Below are positions 34,928 to 46,069 of a DNA stretch of 64,000 bases, one piece after another. Every line of letters starts with the position of its first letter. Positions within the stretch are counted from its first letter, which is position 1. The notes under the pieces were generated by a model. The model ran no database searches, had not been told where the DNA came from, and saw nothing but the letters and a program-made list of their open reading frames with translations. Source of the DNA: Dipetalonema caudispina (Eukaryota > Nematoda > Chromadorea > Rhabditida > Onchocercidae); contig JABVXV010000288.1 of assembly GCA_013365325.1 (NCBI GenBank), positions 1 to 64,000 on the forward strand, in the 5' to 3' direction. The position numbers and the translations under genes are program-made.

Positions 34928-37900
34928 TCATTTCATTAACATCTGCACTTTGCTGACCACTTTTGAACCAACTTGATAAAACACATATCCCACCACGCCA
35001 ATGATCATCGCTTTCAGAGTCAAGCGTATGAATTTTTCAGTATGTGTTGGTTGTGGTATGCTGAAAAATAAACTCACATTTATGGTCGGCTTTTCCCTCA
35101 TTAAACACGATCCCTTTCTTTAAGTCGCGATTTCTCTGATGAATGCCTTTCCAGTGTCTTGCTCATCATTGAGAGCAAAATTTCTTTTGACGTCAAAAAT
35201 CATACATCATACCAAAAAGTTGGAATCTGATTGGCACCGCCTCAAACTAAGTCATTTTTCATTCGACGATGACTGGTTATGAAAGTACGAGAGAAAAAAG
35301 AAAAGAAAGAACTGATACGAAAAACGGAACCAACTTTGATAGGCGAAACGATAAAACTAACATTAGCAGATCACCCACATCAATTCTTTTATTCCAATTG
35401 GAAATGATGCCGGGAACATGTCCCATACCGACAACGGCTACAACAGATATTGGCTGCCAGGCGGCTAAAACAGTGCTCTGATTAACAAAAAATAAACAGA
35501 AATATCCTACAGCACAAATTATTGAATATTGGTTGCATATTTAAGCATTTTGCATTCAGTTTTCATTGATTCCACACACACTTTAACTTCACACGTCAGC
35601 TGGTAATGAAGCATGATTTTTTATGAAGTCAAAGAACAAGAGCTGGTGAATTATATCTATATGCACAACATTCAAAATTTGATATTCGGTAAAAATTATC
35701 TCCACAAATCACAAAGGACGCTTACCGTCTGTTTTACTCCATGCCACTCTCTTATCAAATGTAGACTTTTTGAGTAGAGTATGCAACGCATTGGTCATAT
35801 ACAAATCGCGTTCTTCTACAAAGATTTTCGAAAGCAGTGGAAATTCACCAGCCATTTGCTTGAGAAGTTCTTCCAGCATATCTGACTTCTTGCATCTTTC
35901 CACTTCTTCCTGACTAGAAAAAACAAACAAAAATCCTAAATGAGAATATACGAATAACAACGTTAAAAAAGGAAGAACGACAAAAAGTTTGTAACAAACT
36001 TACGTGATAGTGGTTTTATGGGAAAGAACAATATGATAGAAAAGTCGAAGCTTTTGGAAAAAGCTTAGAGAGCCCAATGCTCTTTGTACAGTCACATGTA
36101 TTGGACGATCACCCAGAATTAGTTTGCACATCTTTACGTTCATAGCACCTCTGAAAATCTAGAAGTCGGAGCATACACCAATAGATAACCATGCTACTAA
36201 TTAGAATAAATCTTAAGAACATGCCACTTCAAAACGGCACCAGCAGCGACGCACTGCATACGAAAATTCGGAGTGTAAAACAAATTTTATTTAAGATAAC
36301 TACAGACAAAACATTACTTGTGAGCTGCGCGAAACTCTCCTCCTGGCGCCATACCAAGCGTCTTTGTCATATGTGCAGACATTGACAACAATAATACGTG
36401 AAGTATTCCTTGAATTGCGCCACTCTGAACAAATAATGCTGTCAGTTCAACACCAGTACCAAAGAAAATCCAGAACGTGTTCCACGTGTTCTATACACAA
36501 CAACATACCTGCTTGATGGTATTGATAACTTTATCGAAATTTAAATTTTTCGCTTCCTCAAGTAGAGTATCCTCATCCATTGAGAGAATTGATATTCGCG
36601 ATGGACAAAGTTCAACCATAACCATATCAGGTTGAGTACTTGCAATCGTTTTCAAAACGTCTTGCTGACTATCGGGTGAAAAATGAGCTGTACCAATCAA
36701 ATACACCTAAATTACATATTAGTACTAATCCATATATATATATATACGAGTCGGCCTATCGGATTTATTATGTAGCAGATACTGCTCGAGTAGGTATATC
36801 AAGCCGAATATTTGAGGGAGGTAGGGTTCTCGGAGTTCATTCAGAGATGGCAAGTATTCAAGTGAAAAATTTGCAAATGAACAGGTATTTCTATGTAAAA
36901 AATTATTGAATAAGCACTACATATGCACAGGATTTCCAACTTCTTACTTTCGCATCAGATAATGATTTGCGAAATTCATTCTCATCATCTCCAACTGGTA
37001 TAGCTGTAGGCGGAAAAGGATAGTTCAGGATCGTCACTGAAAAAAAAGTACAAGGCATTTTCTGGCTGTTGGCATCTGTTGGCAGCGAAGCGCCTCACCA
37101 GCGCACGGGACACGGGAAGCTTATTACTTTCCACCAGAATTAAAAAAAAAAAAAAAAATCTTGGTACTTCACAATTATTTTCAGGTGAATAAAAGCGAGT
37201 ACCAGTATTACACCTGCTAAAATATGAAACTTGACTCAATATTTCAAAGTACTTTTTTACCAAAAAGTAACTAGAACTACCGGTGACGCACTGCACAGGC
37301 CAAAAAAAATACCTGTTTCCTTCGGAAGCTCTGGACTAGGGTGACGATTTCGATCGAACATGAAACCTCCGAAACATCGCCTCTGAACAATAAGTGAATT
37401 TTTCGAAAGAAAATGTGATTCAAACAACCATTCTTAAGACAGCAAATGAACTCGAAATCGAAATAACTGACAAACGATAAGACGTAGTCTGCATATTATC
37501 CCTCACCTGTTCCACATGGATACGTTCATCCTTTTGCACTTCACCAGTTTTCGTCTGTTCCATTTTGTTACTTAAACGCACATCATCTCCAAAATCTTCG
37601 GAGCTAGCCCTACTTGCTGACACATGATCACCAAAATTTGATGAGGAATCTGCCACAGATACCACAGACTGCTCTGCTACACTAATTGTGCCTTAGAATG
37701 AAAACAAATTAAGACAAACGCTCCCATAATTTATATTACCAATATTGTCCATTCTGAGCATCACTTTTCTCATTAACGTAACTATAAAATAGCATATGAA
37801 TTTCTCCTAGAATAATTCAAACTATCAAATTAATTTCTCTAACCTACCTTCCAAACAAGCTGTCAATAGTCTCTTTCTTACCTCCCTACCTCGTTCTCAG

Positions 37901-38378
37901 CAGCCAACATATAGCAATTTTGAAACATCAAGAGATATCTTCTACTATGCTTTAATTATACGGATATCTGCCATCGCAACAACTCGATGAGATAAAAGTC
38001 TGTAGAAGTAACAAGGATAAAACAAAATAACCAAACTTAATAAAAGCAACCTAAGAGCGCTAGCTGACTCATCACTAGCAGTGATCATTGCCACTTTCAT
38101 GTACCTAAAGTTATCAAATCCTGAAGTTATACGATTTCAAATGAGCTTCACATAGTACCTGATACATTGTCTTCTTTAAGCTGTGATGAAAGAGTTTCCG
38201 TGTGGAACACATCGGTTTCTGTAAATTCAGAATCATCATTTATCATCCCCGCGTCAGGATAAACTGCGTCCCCATGTGACAACATAGCATGGTCAAGTTT
38301 TGGTCCTGGTACCAGTCTGCGTTCTTTCTCATTTTGCATCGATATGATGTTATCAGTCTCGGTACCATTTGCCGACAT
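34928..38378 (-). CDS. TraB-domain protein (TRABD/PrgY-like), C-terminal membrane anchor
   Basis: Ten exons (38159-38378, 37507-37691, 37313-37382, 36948-37036, 36509-36706, 36318-36424, 36004-36150, 35726-35913, 35362-35464, 34928-35060), all in frame, 479 aa. Residues 1 to about 160 are an acidic, Ser-rich, low-complexity tail. The TraB domain follows: VYLIGTAHFSPDSQQDVL (GTAHFS), DMVMVELCPSR, KTLGMAPGGEFRAA, LILGDRPIHVTVQRAL, EEVERCKKSDMLEELLKQM and VVGMGHVPGI. The whole order matches human TRABD. A single hydrophobic segment near the end (LKAMIIGVVGYVFYQVG) looks like a tail anchor. TraB proteins have been proposed as metal-dependent peptidase-like proteins; the cellular role is poorly known. 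A splice acceptor (attaccag) ends 7 nt before the ATG, so the mRNA is probably trans-spliced. Mitoferrin lies 657 bp upstream on the same strand. Confidence 0.94.
37062..37120. other. Local GC-rich patch in a TraB-gene intron
   Basis: About 59 bp with roughly two thirds G+C, in a genome that is otherwise about one third. It is in the intron between 37037 and 37312 and also contains a small direct repeat (CTGTTGGCATCTGTTGGCA). Origin unknown. Confidence 0.7.
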
Positions 38379-39035
38379 TTTCGCTCTGGTAATTATGCTT
38401 AATTTAGTGAATTTATGCATAAAACAAACAACTTCTTCCAATCCACGAATGATGAAAGCATTATCCGAAAAATATACATATGACTTTCCTATTTCCACTA
38501 AACAACCACTACAAACAGATACGAAAGTCGCTGAAATTTCATATTTTCGCTTTACTCAACAGTAAACCTTCATAAGATCCTACAGCATTAGGTGCCTTTC
38601 TTCTGTTACTTTCCCGATAATCTAGCAAATTGGAAATTCCTCATGTGCCTTAAAAAAGAAACCGTATGCTAGATAAATGTGCCACAAACAGTTTTTAATC
38701 CGATTACAAACACAAATTTAAGTTGTTTATCATCATTTTAATATATATTAATACATCAGACAAAAGTAAAACTAATCAAGAATAAATCGCCATTACCATC
38801 GTCTACACAAATATGTCAATAAGTAAAGATACTTAATACAGAGTTCCAAACTGAATTTAAGTTATGAACGAGTACAAAGAATTCTAAACATGAACCGTTT
38901 GTGACATCCAACTACTTCATCAGAACAAAAGGAAAACTTACAAAGACAATAAATGGAACACGCTAACCAGACTAACTGAACTGAAATTAAAGAGGTAGGC
39001 ACTCCGCATACCCATAAAGGAATTGAATACTGGAA
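38379..39035. other. Spacer between mitoferrin and the TraB-domain gene
   Basis: Same-strand gap of 657 bp. Next to the downstream gene it holds the acceptor attaccag (AG at 38386-38387). This is compatible with an operon-type spacer or with an independent promoter. Confidence 0.6.
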
Positions 39036-40824
39036 TCAACTTCGCACAGAAAGTATATATTTGCACAATTCATATGCAGACCAGCTGAGTGCTGTGGAAG
39101 GAACTTGGAATATTATTCGAGCCTGAAGTCCACGGAAAAATCCACTTGTACCTCGAAGATAATAAATCGTCCGAATCCCATCAGCCAATCCTCTGTAAAG
39201 TACTTTATGAAATCGAAAGCATAAGTGGGAGCACAAACATGGATAGAAGTTTCAACTCAAGGAAGCATGCAGTATGACAGATATAAATTTTAATGAGAAT
39301 TTAAAAAAAAAGTACTTGTAATATGCGGTGTGTCCGCTCTCAGTGAGCAACCGACAGGTGGTATCAAATCGGGGAGTTTGTTGTGTATTCAAAACAGTTT
39401 TCACGCAATCAAAAGGAGTTGTGATAGCTGCAGCTATTCCACCAGCAACTGCTGTAAATTGTTCCAAAATTTAGAGTTTTAAGGAAAGAAAGAGAAGAAG
39501 GGATTTAGAAAATTATCATCAGAATGGATATGCACTTGCCACAAGAGTGTTATTCAAGAACTGCTAAACAACATAAAACAATATTAAGATGCACTGAAAT
39601 CACATCTGTACATAACATTACAGGAGGGAAAGATCATTATGCAAAAACCGTTTTCATTTTGATAAAAAATATATGCTCACGGGAGACTTTGTAGACACTA
39701 AAAAAGAATAAACTCAACTGCTAATAAAATCAGAGAAAATAGAAAACATACCTCCGGAAACAAAGTGGGAAGAAGGATTATAATTATGATGTGGATTTAG
39801 TAAGCTCTGCATATATTCGTATATCATAAAATGCGTACACTGATAAGGTACATTCAGTGTTAGCTGTGTAACATATGAACGGTAAAAAGCCCTGAGACCC
39901 TCTCGAAAATAAATACACCGTATACATTCTAGACTGTTACCATAAGGACTAAAAGTCATTTGCATGCGTTGTTTCACTACCTGAAAATGGCACACTATCA
40001 ACAAGAACATTAAATGATGATGTAATCACAAGTCAGACATTAATCTCCTAAATGAGAATCAACTTACCAGCCTTCAAACCATCCTGTATAATTCACCTAC
40101 TGGTTAAATGGTTCCCCTACTTTAGAAAGAATCAAAAAGGAACTACAAGAATTGAATACCTCAGCAGGATTCATAACAGCATCATGGACAACAGTAGCAA
40201 GCGCCCCGGATATCGCATATGACATAGAACTGGATACCCGTGGATTATTTGACAAAAAAGCCTTGGAACTACAAGAAATCATGCATTATTATCGTCATTT
40301 ATCTTGAATTATTAGAATTTCGGTATAAGACTTGAAGAATTTCTTTGTAATCAGGGTTAGAAAGTCGAGAATATATCATCATAAGAACAAAAAAAAAAGT
40401 TTCCCCTAACAATTTGAAAAAGAAAAAATAATGAAGAAGCAAAAAATACGAATCATACACCATTTGTTCCGACCGGTTAGTAGTGAAAAGATCAAACTAA
40501 CAGATCAGTTCGGAATAAAAAAACCAATTATACCAACTTTTCATAAACCGCATAATACAGAGCATGAGCCGGGATGGTACCAAGTACAACAGCATTGACC
40601 CCTTTCAATGATCGCAGCAAACCTTCGCGTTTCACCATTGACAAAAGACTATGCATTGCTGTTGGACATCTTGTTTCTGGACACGGACACAAACTTTGCA
40701 ATCGAGTTTTCACCGAATCGAATGGAAACATAAGACAGTGTTCAGCAAGACCCGCAACCGATCCGGCCAAAAGATGCACCGGCCATCTGCACGGTGCCAA
40801 TGGACTGCATAAACTATCGGCCAT
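39036..40824 (-). CDS. mfn-1: Mitoferrin, mitochondrial iron importer (SLC25A28/37 type)
   Basis: Inner-membrane carrier that brings iron into the mitochondrial matrix for haem and Fe-S cluster synthesis. Five exons (40538-40824, 40160-40268, 39752-39980, 39316-39451, 39036-39192), all in frame, 305 aa, the normal SLC25 length. The three carrier signatures are present: [28 protein letters not shown] and [13 protein letters not shown]. Mitoferrin-specific stretches are [34 protein letters not shown] and a C-terminal [20 protein letters not shown], which align closely to vertebrate mitoferrins. The residues GxxxH/N-M seen as iron-contact candidates in mitoferrins were not checked one by one. 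The leader begins at a TTTGCAG acceptor and carries a 3-codon upstream ORF (see findings). Divergent from dystroglycan. Confidence 0.96.
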
Positions 40825-40829
40825 CCCCC

Positions 40830-40841
40830 CTAATCCCTCAT
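40830..40841 (-). promoter_or_regulatory. Minimal upstream ORF (Met-Arg-Asp-stop) in the mitoferrin leader
   Basis: ATG AGG GAT TAG starts at the first base after the TTTGCAG acceptor and ends 5 nt before the mitoferrin ATG, in a different frame. If this acceptor is used, ribosomes meet this uORF first. Confidence 0.6.
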
Positions 40842-42130
40842 CTGCAAATAAGCAAAGGAGAAACTAAAAAGAAACATTACTCCGTTATATGGAAATGAAG
40901 CATCTTCAAAGAAATGCAAATTTGACTACCTTAGAGAACAAAATCCAGAATTACTAAGGCTTCCTGAACACAATGGTACGCCTGATTCATCGGTTGGCTG
41001 ATACGCCAATATCTAAAACAAAACATTATTGTAGATTACCAAACCAAGACTGGTTCTGTACTTCCATCCATATATTCGTCTTCGGCATTCTTGAGATTAT
41101 TGGAACTTCACAAGATATGACCCTTATTAAGATCTATTCCTACCTTTATTTTCTAATCCAATTAGAAAAAAAAAGCAAAACATTCCACAGAATTTCTTTT
41201 GGGAAGTGATTTAATTTATAACTGAAGTGATAATCATAAATAACTAACAATAAGGATACGGAAGAAATTTAATTCTTTGAAAGTCTCTTCCTAAAATTTC
41301 CTTCCAAAAAAATTCAACCAATCTTTTACTTTTATTTCTTCTTCCTATCTTCAAATATCTTATCACAAACTTAAAAATTTATTATCACCATCAAAATACG
41401 TTTCATTCTTTTCTATTCATTCCCTTACAAATATATCAGATTGTAAATTTTCCCTATATTTCACTATATCCTAAAAAGAATAATTCAGTAAAAAAAAGAA
41501 AAAAAGAAGGAAAAAAGGAGAAAAAAAAGCTCATCATAATACGATCAAGAAAAGATTGATAGAAATCCACAAAATACGATCAAATCAAGTACCTTTAATA
41601 CCAATAACAAATATTAATTATTGACCAATTTGATCCAAATTCGCAATTTAAATCCAAACCTAAAAAGGATGTTATCTTAGTTGTCTTTTCCATTGTATCT
41701 GATCAAACACATTACTTCCTGATAATCTCTTCAAATAACACAAACTTTTTATTTGTTATTAGCTACTAGCACGATTCTTCTTCTTCAACAATATGTTCTT
41801 TCGTAAATTTTAGCAAGTCATGACATCTCTTAAATTTTAATACTATTTTATAACTTGAATATTTGATTTAAATATTTTCAAATTTTTATCGATCACAAAC
41901 AACCTGTGTAATTCGAAATGATCATCTCTCATGCTTGTGAGAGTGTTTTCGGGATAGGAATGAAAGAGGAGGGGACGGGGGGGGGAAGATTTCCTTACCC
42001 GTTCATATTCAATTTCCGTTAAAGGGATAATATATTATAGCTATGATTTTAATATTTAGTTATATTTAAATTTTAATTCTTGACCATGAGAGATATCATT
42101 GTCTTTTTATTTAACACTTATCTCTTTTTC

Positions 42131-42170
<40 letters not shown>

Positions 42171-42607
42171 TTGTTCTATTTTTTTAATTAACACAACAAC
42201 AAAAGATTATTTGTTCCACAAACCGAGCTATATTTTATTTTCTTAATTAGGACGATTAATAAGATTGATGAAATTTTTCTCCTTATACAAGTGGAAATGA
42301 ACTCTATTTTTCGGGTAGCAATCCGATAGATTTGTTTCCAGCATAAAAAATACAGAAACACTGTTCAAAACCGATTAAAGGAATGCTTGATTGGTGGGAA
42401 AGTAGAAATTGTCTTACTATATAAGTAACTGTAAATAACGATTCTATCGTGAGAGTATTCATTATCTTTACTTCTTTAACTACAGGATTAACGAAATGTG
42501 ATGACATTTAAAATATTGCATAGTATTTCAGAATTCGTAATAAGAATTATTGATTGAAGCAAAGCTTTGATAAATACAAATCTTCAATTACCAGAAAAAT
42601 TTTGCAG
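40842..42607. other. Divergent intergenic region, mitoferrin / dystroglycan
   Basis: 1.8 kb between two divergently transcribed genes, so both promoters should be here. It contains a T run of about 33 (42138-42169) and a rare G-rich tract (about 41971-41988, nine consecutive G). No exon recognised apart from the acceptor ttttgcag that abuts the dystroglycan ATG. Confidence 0.6.
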
Positions 42608-45600
42608 ATGGAATATTTTAAACCAATAATATTAACATTACTTATACATATAACCATCACGGTAGCACCGATACCAGAAATAGTGGATTTAGTTGTTGGT
42701 CAACCATTTTACTATGCATTTCAAATTGATTCAAAGGTATTGGATGTCCAGGATGCATCCGGTGAAGAACTACCAACATGGTTAATTTGGAAAAGAAATG
42801 AACGGTAATTTTTTTGCTCCTCTAAAATTTCATTCCAAATAACAACAGAAGAATATGATATTTTGTACTTTCAGGATTTTGGAAGGCATACCGCAACCCA
42901 CTGATGTTGGAAAAACATTTTTACGGATAATGAATGATCAGACTAACGATGTAATGGAAATTTCCGTCAAGGAGGAAATCATTAATCCATGCGGTGCTGA
43001 AAGGAATACATTATGGATGGAAATTGCATTTGATACTTCGCTTAGCAGTCTGAGTATAGCTGATCAGTTGCATCTTGTTAACGTTGTCTCAAAATTTTTT
43101 GATATTAACAAGTAAGTAACATATACAAGAAAAATGGTTCTTTAACTTTTAACGAAAACTCGTAAAGAGCCTTGTAGAAGTTCGAGAATTTAGACGGACA
43201 GTTAATATGAACAGTGACATAATGCTATGATGATCAGACTGCCTGGCATTAATTATCCAGTTTCTATGACTTATCTTGCCTATAAATTCCAGTATTCTCG
43301 GCGTGATTTAGTATCATCTAGCATGGATGAGGTAAGTATGTTACGTGAAATTATCAGGATTAACTGTGCTGATAATTTTTCAGCTCTTCGCTTCGTGTTT
43401 ATTCGAATAAGTATAAAGAAGAAGTAAGACGCTCAGAAGTTGTAGAATCCGGTATGCAACATAAGCCGAACAATGATTCAATGACAATTCTGTGGAAAGT
43501 TTCCTGCGAAGAAATTGATGAGGATGCTATTGATGTGCTGGAAAAGATGCTCACGTTCGATGAAAGTGACGCTTTGGCGACATCACGACAAAAACTGTTT
43601 GGCTGGGAGGTTTGTGCGAATATTAGTTTGATTTACTTAAACTTTTGAAAATAGGTCAACATTCTTTGAAGGGTATCTTTAAGAGTATTTTAATTTGTTT
43701 TAATTCTACCTGAATTGATAGGTAGGGTTCTGTGGTAGGTAGATTTGTTAGAACGTAGAATCTTTATGGGTTAAGTTAGAATTTTTAAACTCAAACAATC
43801 TGTTGGTGATGATAAGATTACCATTTCCTGTTCAGCTTACTAATACTTGTAGCTGAGAAAAGGAACGTTGTTACCACGCAAACAACGTAACCATATTGCG
43901 GGAACTGATGTCGTGTCTCAGTTTTCGGGCTTTGCTACAAATGAACCATATGTTAACTTTGAAGCGATAACTTCTAAAACCACAACACGTTCTTCACGCT
44001 CCACAAAAAAAGATGACAAACCTCCAGTACGGCTGCATTCACTTCAAGCTTTCACTTGCACAAGGTGTGCTTCGATGCTTTTCCATTATGTTGTTTGATA
44101 CGATTCAGTTAGTATAATTCTATTGAAGTAATAATCAGCTGGCTTTATCACCAATGACTGTTTTACTAGTTTTTTATCACATCATATGCGATATATAGTG
44201 TAATTTAGAGGTGTGATGTGTGAGTATACCATTCCGAGGGAAACATTCATTGATGCAGAAGATGGAGACACACGTTCACTTACTTTGTCCGTTTACCCAA
44301 TTGTTGCCGATAACAACTGGCTTACATTAGATAGAAAAAATAAACAGATTTTACATGGTATTTCATTGAATACAGGAGATTTTGAATTTCGATTAGAGGC
44401 GCGAGACTCTGCAAATCAGGCAAGCTAAACTTTTGTTCTTATAATTGCATTGGGCTAGTAAGTAGGTCATATGGCTAATTGGAGATGGCATAGTGGTAGA
44501 AAGGATATGAAACAGATGCTCTTGACATGTTTTAGCCTCTCAATAATACGAAAAAGGTATTTCATGAATTATGTGATCACGGGGATAAAAATGCATGGAA
44601 AATTTCTGTTATGAATATTTGCAGTAGCACTAACATGCCATTATTTCTCAGTTTTTACAGATGACATCTGCACCTTTTCGAGTAACAGTTGTTCCCGAAC
44701 CACCGACTAATCACTTATTTATTCTTGATGTTGACCACAGTTCCGAACGATTGACGAAAGATCCAGACATTTTATGCGCATTTGCGGAAAAATTGGCTAA
44801 TTCGTTAGGGGATCGGTTCCCAAAAAATTTGGTTATTAGGTTAGTTTTTTAGAACGCTTTTGAGGAATCAGTACTGTATGTGTTTTGTACTTCTTGTTCG
44901 GTACTGATATGTTATAAAGTGAAGAAATATTATGTTACTTCTTCTTGCAACATTTATTCGTGAAGTATTACATTTTTAATGTTCTGCAGGAAAATTGAAG
45001 CTATTGATAGCGTAAGGCGTCAGTCCCGTGTCGTCTTTTCAAATGCTTCTTTGTCATATAAATATTGCCAAAAAAAAGCAATTGATGCAATTAAGCATGT
45101 CATGCTAACTAGGAGACGGGATCGTATCCGAGCCGAATTTGTTCGAGCAATGGATAGTCGATTTCATGTACGGAATGTGAAATTAGAGTTTCGAGGTAAT
45201 TTAATATTTCGATTCCCAATGTTTCACCAGAATGAAAATGTTCGTAATTACATTTTGGGTTTAATCAACGGAAGGATTAAATGTAAGATTTGACGATTGA
45301 CTTGGCAAGCTTTTTCTATTCCACATACAACCATCGACTCTAACCATTGTCTAACAGCATCATACTGCTAGTGGAAGGACGCTGCATCATTTGCTTAGGC
45401 AATCTTAGTGGTTATTTCCTCTGTATTTTAAGTTTATCGTTGGATATTATTTCTTTTTAAAATTTATGTATTGGAATTCAGCCGTTTGTGTCGATTTAGG
45501 ATCTTGTATCGAAGAATTACCAGTATCTCGTCATCCAGCGAATGTTCCGTTAGCCACAACCACTGTTCCTCTGGATCATGATGCTTCATCTGTTCAACTG

Positions 45601-46069
45601 TGGTTACCAGTTGCCCTTATTGCATTCTTAAAATTTTTCTTGGCTACATTGGCATTAGTTTGCTGTTTGATAAAACGAAAGAAAGCAAAAGCAGGTTTGA
45701 ATTGTCAATATTGCTTTCAACATCTGTAGATTTTTTCTAGAACAAGTTTTTACGAAACTTTGATGTCGAAGCAACGTGAGTTTATTTCATCATAATCTTT
45801 TTCTTGAAATAAATTTTTCAGTTTCAGTCCAATCAGAATATATCTCGAAAGGTTTGCCAGTAGTATTTCCGGAAGAAATCCCACAAGAAGATGAAACAGC
45901 AACAGTATCGACACCGATGTTGGTTAAGGAAGAACGTCCACCGTTAATCATCTCTCAGCACGAGAATCCGCTTTATAAACCGCCTCCTCCACTTTCTACT
46001 GCATCAAGTCCGCGACCTCGAAATGCATTCACAAATCAGAGACAACCTCCACCTTATGTTCCACCGTAA
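42608..46069 (+). CDS. dgn-1: Dystroglycan (short form without a mucin-like block)
   Basis: Membrane receptor linking the extracellular matrix to the cytoskeleton. Ten exons (42608-42804, 42875-43111, 43238-43291, 43384-43609, 43853-44064, 44209-44419, 44661-44839, 44990-45195, 45482-45694, 45822-46069), about 660 aa. Order: signal peptide, first cadherin-like domain (LPTWLIWKRNERILEGIPQP), alpha-DG second N-terminal domain ending FGWELRKGTLLPRKQR, a short Ser/Thr/Lys linker in place of the long mucin region, second cadherin-like domain (NWLTLDRKNKQILHGIS), SEA/peptidase-S72-like domain, transmembrane helix (VALIAFLKFFLATLALVCCLI), basic KRKK, and a Pro-rich tail ending PPPYVPP. The start ATG directly follows a ttttgcag acceptor. 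The end of exon 3 is chosen by frame and is the weakest join. The intron after 44419 uses a GC donor. Exon 7 could start at 44652 instead. Confidence 0.93.

Noticed and set aside
35464..35478. Earlier acceptor (taatcag) for TraB exon 9
   Set aside because: It breaks the frame with the preceding phase-1 donor; the acceptor tgttttag before 35464 restores it and leads into VVGMGHVPG.
39885..39905. Short match to lin-4-like CCCTGAGACC
   Set aside because: It lies antisense inside a mitoferrin coding exon and has no hairpin context; only about 10 bases agree.
43292..43331. Longer dystroglycan exon 3 ending at a good GTAAGT donor (43332)
   Set aside because: It gives phase 0, and the next exon then reads into a stop (FE-stop). 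Ending at 43291 keeps the frame. This is still the least certain join in that gene.
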